Assembly (NCBI GenBank): GCA_028688175.1
Contig: JAQTYS010000017.1
Location: 1 to 19,589 of the forward strand
Origin: Methanothrix sp.
GTDB lineage: Archaea > Halobacteriota > Methanosarcinia > Methanotrichales > Methanotrichaceae
Reading direction: 5' to 3'
Length of the DNA stretch: 19,589 nt
Shown: positions 16,301 to 19,589 of the stretch, in pieces
How the letters are laid out: each line of letters opens with the position of its first letter
Numbering within the stretch: position 1 is the stretch's first letter
Made by a program: the position numbers and the translations under genes
The notes under the pieces: model-generated
Database searches by the model: none
Seen by the model: only the letters and a program-made list of their open reading frames with translations
Told to the model about the DNA's origin: nothing

Positions 16301-16473
16301 TCATTGCCATGACAGCTCTCGCAATGCTTGGAGATCGTGAGAAGTGCATTCAAGCTGGAATGAACGATTTCATTGCCAAGCCGGTCTTGCAAAAAGATCT
16401 GACAAAAATGCTTGGCAGGTGGCTGGCAACAACAGCAGATGGAAAGTCGCTGCGATCTCTTGATATTCCTTGA
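13330..16473 (+). CDS. Soluble hybrid sensor histidine kinase with three PAS, a Cys/His-rich GAF and REC
   Basis: 1047 residues, cytoplasmic. Residues 17-35 (GNDVTDRILAEEALRKAQQ) resemble the end of a PAC motif without its PAS domain. Then PAS1 about 48-160 (close paralogue of PAS1 in the upstream kinase), PAS2 170-288, PAS3 300-420 and GAF 435-615, with C465, C476, C480, C492, C498, C523 and several His. Next come HisKA with H658, HATPase (N775, D807, G836) and REC (D919, phospho-acceptor D962, K1017); catalytic residues are complete. No output domain. The TTG at 13330, eight bases after the upstream stop, opens the longest frame, but no ribosome site is clear; ATG at 13369 or 13375 is possible and would remove 13 or 15 residues. 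Close spacing indicates one transcript with the first kinase. Likely senses redox, gas or a small ligand through PAS/GAF; the ligand is not known. Confidence 0.92.
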   Translation: MKRHRYINLKYPSMIMGNDVTDRILAEEALRKAQQAIQDRQILYEQVISMISDVVWRYDVNAKRKYISSYISPVADRMLGLPDGTIADSFEKYFSYVYPDDLPAFKNFFFETIRNRGKDKTAEYRMLKADGTMLWVLSKFSAYSQPDGRITAFGTTSDITDGKQAEKALHASHLIIEEIINAIPVRVFWKDRNLNYLGCNAIFAHDAGYTDSKDMVGKDDYQMGWRDQAELYRGDDRQVIESGRAKLLIEEPQTTPEGNTIILLTSKIPLRSFEGDIIGVLGTYMDITERKRAEEEVREAEKRYRAFFNTSIDCVFITSVDGHWIDLNDAAVSIFGYESREDLLKTDIKDLYVNRDDRARHLQVINEKGYTKEYPVALRKKDGMIIDTLITSVAKKDCTGRIIGYQGTIRDITKHKQADLSRERSLVRQKQLNLLQQTLLSPGNLQQKLKKITDGVVDIFGADFCRIWITGPGDLCDVGCIHAATTTGPHICFHRDRCLRLLASSGRYTHTDGEVHRRVPFGCYKIGHIASEREQRFLTNDVQRDTRIHNREWAKEIGLVSFAGYQLRLPDGDVLGVMALFSKKPITCEEDAQFNILSNTVTQVILTARADEELLETLNEATRLNKYLNEQTLRANELADLARKASAAKSEFLANMSHEIRTPLNGIIGMIGLLQDMNLNAEQLEYARIAGISGEILLSLINDILDFSKIEAHKLELERLDYDLRSVLDNTTNLLAIGAHEKDLELVCIVEPSVPSLLRGDPGRLRQILINLGSNAVKFTDHGKIVIRVSLESEDERKATIRFSISDSGIGIPADRQDILFSPFSQVDGSTTRKYGGTGLGLAISRQLVELMGGVIGVHSVVGKGSTFWFTAIFQKQPARIESAKDIAEIENKRAMHQNDDPGFAQSFKRKIRILVAEDNHVNQKVAQALLRKMGMQSDVVANGLEAVNALQTISYDLVLMDCQMPEMDGYEATSKIRQPGSKALNPCIPIIAMTALAMLGDREKCIQAGMNDFIAKPVLQKDLTKMLGRWLATTADGKSLRSLDIP
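15262..16427 (+). repeat. Duplicated kinase-receiver block, copy 2
   Basis: Partner of 12131-13302 in the upstream kinase gene: the same HisKA-HATPase-REC order, with long nearly identical DNA stretches including the 45-base exact match at 15771-15815. The first PAS domains of the two genes (from 9716 and from 13462) are also related, while the sensor domains between are not. Boundaries are approximate. Confidence 0.85.
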
Positions 16474-16700
16474 TCTGGAATGCTTGATCAACCTTCGCGT
16501 ATCTGATTTAGAATAGAACGATTCAGCTTTCCAGTGGAGCGCTCAATGAAATTAAACAATATTTAAAATCCCGTCTCGCGCAGGTCTATCTCCTAGAAGG
16601 AAGGTGCGCGAAGCCGGTAACCAGCAAGTGGAAGCGATGTGTACTGGAAAATCTGAATAATAATGGAAAATGATATGAATGGAGAAGCAAATCACAGCGC
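16474..16700 (+). other. Spacer between the second kinase and the PPC gene
   Basis: No gene is visible here. It holds an AT-rich stretch near 16548-16567 (AAACAATATTTAAAATC) that could be a TATA region for the downstream gene, with transcription start near 16590 and a leader of about 110 bases. A GGAG at 16681-16684 is 16 bases from the ATG, too far for a normal ribosome site. A TTGATC/GATCAA inverted repeat just after the kinase stop is short and not followed by a T-run. Confidence 0.4.
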
Positions 16701-17147
16701 ATGCAATATTCCGAGGGCAGTCTGGGCCGCGTCTTCGTCTTGAGGATGGACCATGGAGAAGATCTCATAGAATCGCTGCAAAAGTTTCTAAAGGAGAAAA
16801 AGATCGAGTCTTGCACCGCCCTTTTCCTGGGAGCATTGCGTGATGGCCGGGCAGTGACGGGTCCGAAGCTGCCGGTAGTGCCTCCTACGCCTAATTTTGA
16901 AGCCTACGAGAGCGCCTGGGAGGTATTCGGCATGGCCACAATTTATCCATCAATTGAGGGGCCGAAGCTGCATATCCACAGCGCAATGGGACGAGGTCGG
17001 CAGTCTCTCTTAGGATGCATTCGAGATAAGGCTCTGGTCTACCTGATTGTGGAAGCTGTTTTATTCGAGATCTGCGGCCTTGCTGCAGAAAGAGCCTGGG
17101 ATGAAAATATGCAGCTATATCTGCTATCTCTGAAGAACCGGCTTTAG
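16701..17147 (+). CDS. PPC (DUF296) domain protein
   Basis: 148-residue single-domain protein of the PPC family (plants and prokaryotes conserved, DUF296), which forms trimers and in plants is joined to AT-hooks. Seen: amino-terminal strand VFVLRMDHGEDLIESLQKFL (11-30), SCTALFLGALRDG (37-49), FEAYE and MATIYPS, then the LHIHSAMGR strand (90-98) with H91 and H93, and a carboxy-terminal YLIVEAVLFEIC strand. In many prokaryotic members the HxH pair and a later GHL histidine bind a metal; here the GHL position reads G105-C106, so the third ligand would be cysteine or missing. No AT-hook is present, so DNA binding is not assured. ATG at 16701 is the first start after an in-frame stop at 16671 and no good ribosome site precedes it. 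It appears to be a single-gene unit; function unknown. Confidence 0.85.
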   Translation: MQYSEGSLGRVFVLRMDHGEDLIESLQKFLKEKKIESCTALFLGALRDGRAVTGPKLPVVPPTPNFEAYESAWEVFGMATIYPSIEGPKLHIHSAMGRGRQSLLGCIRDKALVYLIVEAVLFEICGLAAERAWDENMQLYLLSLKNRL

Positions 17148-17345
17148 GATTGGCGGTGGGCGCTGGGGCAGAGAATCCCTGCTTCACCACAAAAACAATG
17201 ATGATCCCGCAGTACCGCGCATGGCAAGGATCCATCTGAGGATACTTTCATATTTTTGATATTGTATCATTTTTGTCTAATTTAGTACATTAACGAACCA
17301 GAGGAATTTATTTGTGAGTATGTGTATAGTTCATAGGTACTGATC

Positions 17346-17361
17346 TGTACACATGTGTACA
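17346..17361. promoter_or_regulatory. Perfect 16-bp palindrome, candidate operator
   Basis: TGTACACATGTGTACA is a perfect inverted repeat with no spacer, placed 54 bases before the ATG of the DUF1699-type gene, in an otherwise AT-rich spacer (17148-17414). The position is where archaeal repressors or activators bind around the TATA box and start site. No TATA box is clear; TCTATTAATA at 17371-17380 and AATTTATTTG near 17305-17314 are candidates on either side. A palindrome this exact is unlikely by chance in a 267-base spacer but the binding protein is unknown. Confidence 0.5.
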
Positions 17362-17414
17362 CTTTAAGTGTCTATTAATACTAGCAAATATTCTTTAGTG
17401 AACAGGAGAATTGA

Positions 17415-17822
17415 ATGAGACTTAGAGTAGTTAGTTCAAAAAATGAGATAACAAATCTCAATCCCAATGAGAAGATGGTTCATCTGGCTTTTCGCGCCAG
17501 CAATGTAGACTTCCTCAGCTTGATGCAGAGATGCCCCAGGCTGCGAATGATTCAGGTACCCCCATCTTATCACAAGACCATGTCCAACGCCATCCAGGTA
17601 TTCCTGGATATGCAGGGCATTGAGCTATTGGAAGGAGATGTTTGGGGACACAGAAAAGACCTGGACGAGTACTTCACCGTGGAAGATGCTACATTAGAGG
17701 AGATTAGCTCCCTGGTTGCCAGCGGCACAGCCATGGAGGATCTGGCCAGCCAGATCCAGAAGAAAGCCAGACTCGGCCCGGACCTCATCAAGTACATCGC
17801 AAAGAGCAAGATCACCGCATAA
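17415..17822 (+). CDS. DUF1699-type archaeal protein of unknown function
   Basis: 135-residue soluble protein. It matches what I recall of the DUF1699 family, found mainly in Methanosarcina-related archaea: RLRVVSSKNEI start, VHLAFRASN at 22-30, CPRLRMIQVPPSYHKT at 40-55, and the very typical LLEGDVWGHRKDLDEYF at 71-87. The second half is helical (TLEEISSLVASGTAMEDLASQIQ), with a basic end that might be a DNA-binding or dimerisation helix; I cannot see a clear helix-turn-helix. Biochemical function is not known to me. The ATG at 17415 has AGGAG six bases upstream, an optimal site. A perfect palindrome precedes the gene and a hairpin with a T-rich tail follows it, so it is probably a separately regulated monocistronic gene. 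Confidence 0.78.
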   Translation: MRLRVVSSKNEITNLNPNEKMVHLAFRASNVDFLSLMQRCPRLRMIQVPPSYHKTMSNAIQVFLDMQGIELLEGDVWGHRKDLDEYFTVEDATLEEISSLVASGTAMEDLASQIQKKARLGPDLIKYIAKSKITA

Positions 17823-17837
17823 AATAGAGCATCCAGG

Positions 17838-17875
17838 GCCGAGAGAGAATTCTCCGGCTCTTCTCTTTTATTTAG
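17838..17875 (+). terminator. Likely terminator after the DUF1699-type gene
   Basis: A hairpin is formed by GCCG (17838-17841) with CGGC (17855-17858), and the inner palindrome GAGAATTCTC (17845-17854), leaving a three-base bulge. It is followed by the pyrimidine/T-rich run CTCTTCTCTTTTATTT. It starts 16 bases after the stop codon. Archaea mostly need the T-run, so the hairpin may be secondary. Confidence 0.5.
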
Positions 17876-17902
17876 CTATATCAAATGCATTTTTTTGAAG
17901 AG

Positions 17903-17918
17903 ATAGAAACATTTATAT
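17903..17918 (+). promoter_or_regulatory. BRE/TATA promoter of the M13 peptidase gene
   Basis: ATAGAAACATTTATAT fits the archaeal layout of a purine-rich BRE (GAAAC) followed by the TATA box TTTATAT. Transcription would start about 25 bases later, near 17940, giving a leader of about 37 bases that contains the GGTGG ribosome site before ATG 17978. This is the best promoter match in the window. Confidence 0.65.
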
Positions 17919-17977
17919 GCTCATGACTCATTTAACACAAACACTTATCTAATTTATTAAATAAAATTTGGTGGTGA

Positions 17978-19589
17978 ATGATTTTGGGAAGCGCATTTAT
18001 TCCATCATTAAAAAGAACTTTTTATATAATGATATTGATTTATTTAATAGTAGGATTGCAGATGCCCGGCTTGATGGCAGTCGACACTTCAAACAACGAT
18101 ACTCTAGCCTTTGATCCTGGCAACATGAATACATCAATTCATCCCGGAGACGACTTCTATCGATATGTCAACGGCAGGTGGATCGAGAAGAATCCCATTC
18201 CATCGGATAAAACCGATTATAACGAATTTGTGATTGTGGGTGACAGAACAGACGAGCAGGTTCGAAGGCTGGTAGAGCAGGCCTCCAATAACACATCTGC
18301 CCAGAAGAGCAGCCTGGAATGGAAGATAGGCCGGCTCTACAGCATAGGAATGGATGCCAATTCAATAAACCTACAGGGAACCGGACCGCTGCAGGGAGAA
18401 CTGGACCAGATCGACAATATTACCACTGCTGCTGATGTTCAAAAGGTCTCCACAAGGTTGCTTTCTTATTACATTATCGACCCATTATTCTCATTCTATG
18501 CTTCTCCCGACAGCAAGAACAGCAAAGTGATGATAGCTACCATTTATCAATCCGGCCTGGGCTTGCCAGACAGAGATTATTACCTGCGAAGGGATAACGA
18601 ATCGGCCAAGACGCGCGAAGATTATCTAAAGTTCGTCACCAATATGTCTATCTTGCTGGGAGAATCTTCCTCGAACGCCTCCAGAGATGCTCAAGCTATC
18701 ATGAGAATGGAGACCAGATTGGCCAATGCATCTTTCACAAATATTGAGAATCGAGATGCAGTCAAGACCTATCATCGCATGAACCTCTCAGAGCTGCAGG
18801 AACTGGCACCGGAAATCAACTGGACCGGATTGCTCCAGGATGTGGGCTATCCTGATATTGAGGTGATCAATGTCAACCAGCCGACTTTCATAAAAGCACT
18901 GGGAAAGATGATCGAGACGGAGAGCGTAGACGACTGGAAGACCTTCCTGCGCTGGAAGCTGATATCAGCAACATCTCCATATCTCTCCTCCGAATTTGAG
19001 AATGAATCCTTTGAATTCTACGGCCATAAGTTGAACGGCCAGGAGGAGATGAAGCCTCGCTGGAAGAGGGTCCTTGGGACAGAGAACCAATTACTGGGCG
19101 AGAGCATCGGCCAGCTTTACATTCAGCAATATTTTGATCCTCAATCCAAGGCCAAGATGAAGGAAATGGTGACGAACCTGAAAGCTGCATTTCGCGAAAG
19201 GCTCGTGAATCTCTCCTGGATGGAGAATGCAACTAAAGTCAAGGCTCTTGATAAACTGGGGGCCATGGATGTTCAGGTCGGCTATCCGGATGAATGGCAG
19301 GATTTCTCTCGCCTGGAGATATCGAACGATTCTTACGTGATGAACGTGCTAGAAGCCGGCAAGTTCCAATTCGAACACGGATATTCAGGGCTGGACAAGG
19401 CAGGAAAGCTCGTGAACCGCAAAACCTGGTTTGCGCCTCCTCAAGAGGTAAACGCCTACGCTTACTTCGAGATGAATGCCATATTCTTCCCGGCAGGGAT
19501 TTTACAGCCGCCTTTCTTCAACGCCCTGGCAGATGATGCCATCAACTATGGAGCTATCGGCGCCGTCATCGGACACGAGATGACTCATG
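17978..19589 (+). CDS. Secreted M13-family (neprilysin/PepO) zinc metallopeptidase, 3' truncated by window
   Basis: The open frame runs from ATG 17978 to the window edge: 537 complete codons. M13 enzymes are about 670-700 residues, so roughly 140 are missing. The first 34 residues (a basic KR, then YIMILIYLIVGLQMPGLMA) form a signal peptide or uncleaved anchor, so the enzyme acts outside the membrane. Then the M13 amino-terminal lobe: GDDFYRYVNGRWIEKNPIP, GLPDRDYYLR, and the NAYAYFEMNAIFFPAGILQPPFF substrate-binding region (M13 NAYY-type motif). It ends in GHEMTH: H533, E534 and H537 are the first two zinc ligands and the catalytic glutamate. The third ligand (ExxxD) lies beyond the window. 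ATG 17978 follows an in-frame TGA and GGTGG; another Met 17 codons later is less likely. It probably degrades peptides outside the cell; the substrate is unknown. Confidence 0.93.
   Translation, partial: MILGSAFIPSLKRTFYIMILIYLIVGLQMPGLMAVDTSNNDTLAFDPGNMNTSIHPGDDFYRYVNGRWIEKNPIPSDKTDYNEFVIVGDRTDEQVRRLVEQASNNTSAQKSSLEWKIGRLYSIGMDANSINLQGTGPLQGELDQIDNITTAADVQKVSTRLLSYYIIDPLFSFYASPDSKNSKVMIATIYQSGLGLPDRDYYLRRDNESAKTREDYLKFVTNMSILLGESSSNASRDAQAIMRMETRLANASFTNIENRDAVKTYHRMNLSELQELAPEINWTGLLQDVGYPDIEVINVNQPTFIKALGKMIETESVDDWKTFLRWKLISATSPYLSSEFENESFEFYGHKLNGQEEMKPRWKRVLGTENQLLGESIGQLYIQQYFDPQSKAKMKEMVTNLKAAFRERLVNLSWMENATKVKALDKLGAMDVQVGYPDEWQDFSRLEISNDSYVMNVLEAGKFQFEHGYSGLDKAGKLVNRKTWFAPPQEVNAYAYFEMNAIFFPAGILQPPFFNALADDAINYGAIGAVIGHEMTH

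Noticed and set aside
1..19589. tRNA, rRNA, CRISPR repeats, transposases or phage attachment sites
   Set aside because: I looked in the spacers for repeats, cloverleaf-like pairs and transposase-type reading frames and found none; all spacers are below about 270 bases.

Overview
The window is archaeal and comes from a methanogen or a related methanotroph. Its left third is a seven-gene minus-strand operon for activating methyl-coenzyme M reductase (MCR), gene families found only in organisms that carry MCR. The multi-PAS/GAF hybrid histidine kinases, the class II photolyase, the DUF1699-type protein and the moderate GC content suggest Methanosarcinia, perhaps Methanothrix-like. That placement is an inference from gene content, since there is no rRNA or mcrA here to confirm it. 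Promoter-like elements have the archaeal BRE/TATA form, and several genes have GGAGG-type ribosome binding sites.

Region 1 (5-6716, minus strand) reads atwA (component A2), mmp3, mmp6, mmp5, mmp15, mmp17, mmp7. Spacers run from 9 bases down to overlaps of 4-8 bases, and each ribosome binding site sits inside the end of the preceding gene. A2, Mmp3, Mmp7 and Mmp17 are known to join McrC in the ATP-driven complex that reduces the F430 nickel of MCR. Mmp5, Mmp6 and Mmp15 travel with them but lack a settled role. Mmp15 looks like an ATP-dependent Fe-S activase (2-hydroxyacyl-CoA dehydratase activator family), so it could supply low-potential electrons or act in cluster assembly.

Region 2 (6717-9730) holds a small nitroreductase (+), then on the minus strand a class II CPD photolyase whose stop codon overlaps (ATGA) the start of an unknown two-helix membrane protein. 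The photolyase TATA box is so close to its ATG that the mRNA is probably leaderless.

Region 3 (9731-16473, plus strand) is a tandem pair of large soluble hybrid sensor kinases. They share the first PAS domain and the whole HisKA-HATPase-REC part, but have different sensor cassettes between: five further PAS domains in the first, two PAS plus a Cys/His-rich GAF in the second. Both amino termini look like recombination scars. No partner response regulator or output domain is present.

Region 4 (16474-19589, plus strand) has a PPC/DUF296 protein, a DUF1699-type protein preceded by a perfect 16-bp palindrome, a likely terminator, and the first 537 codons of a secreted M13 (neprilysin/PepO) metallopeptidase that runs off the window just after its HExxH motif.

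I saw no tRNA, rRNA, CRISPR array, transposase or attachment site. No gene-free stretch exceeds about 270 bases.
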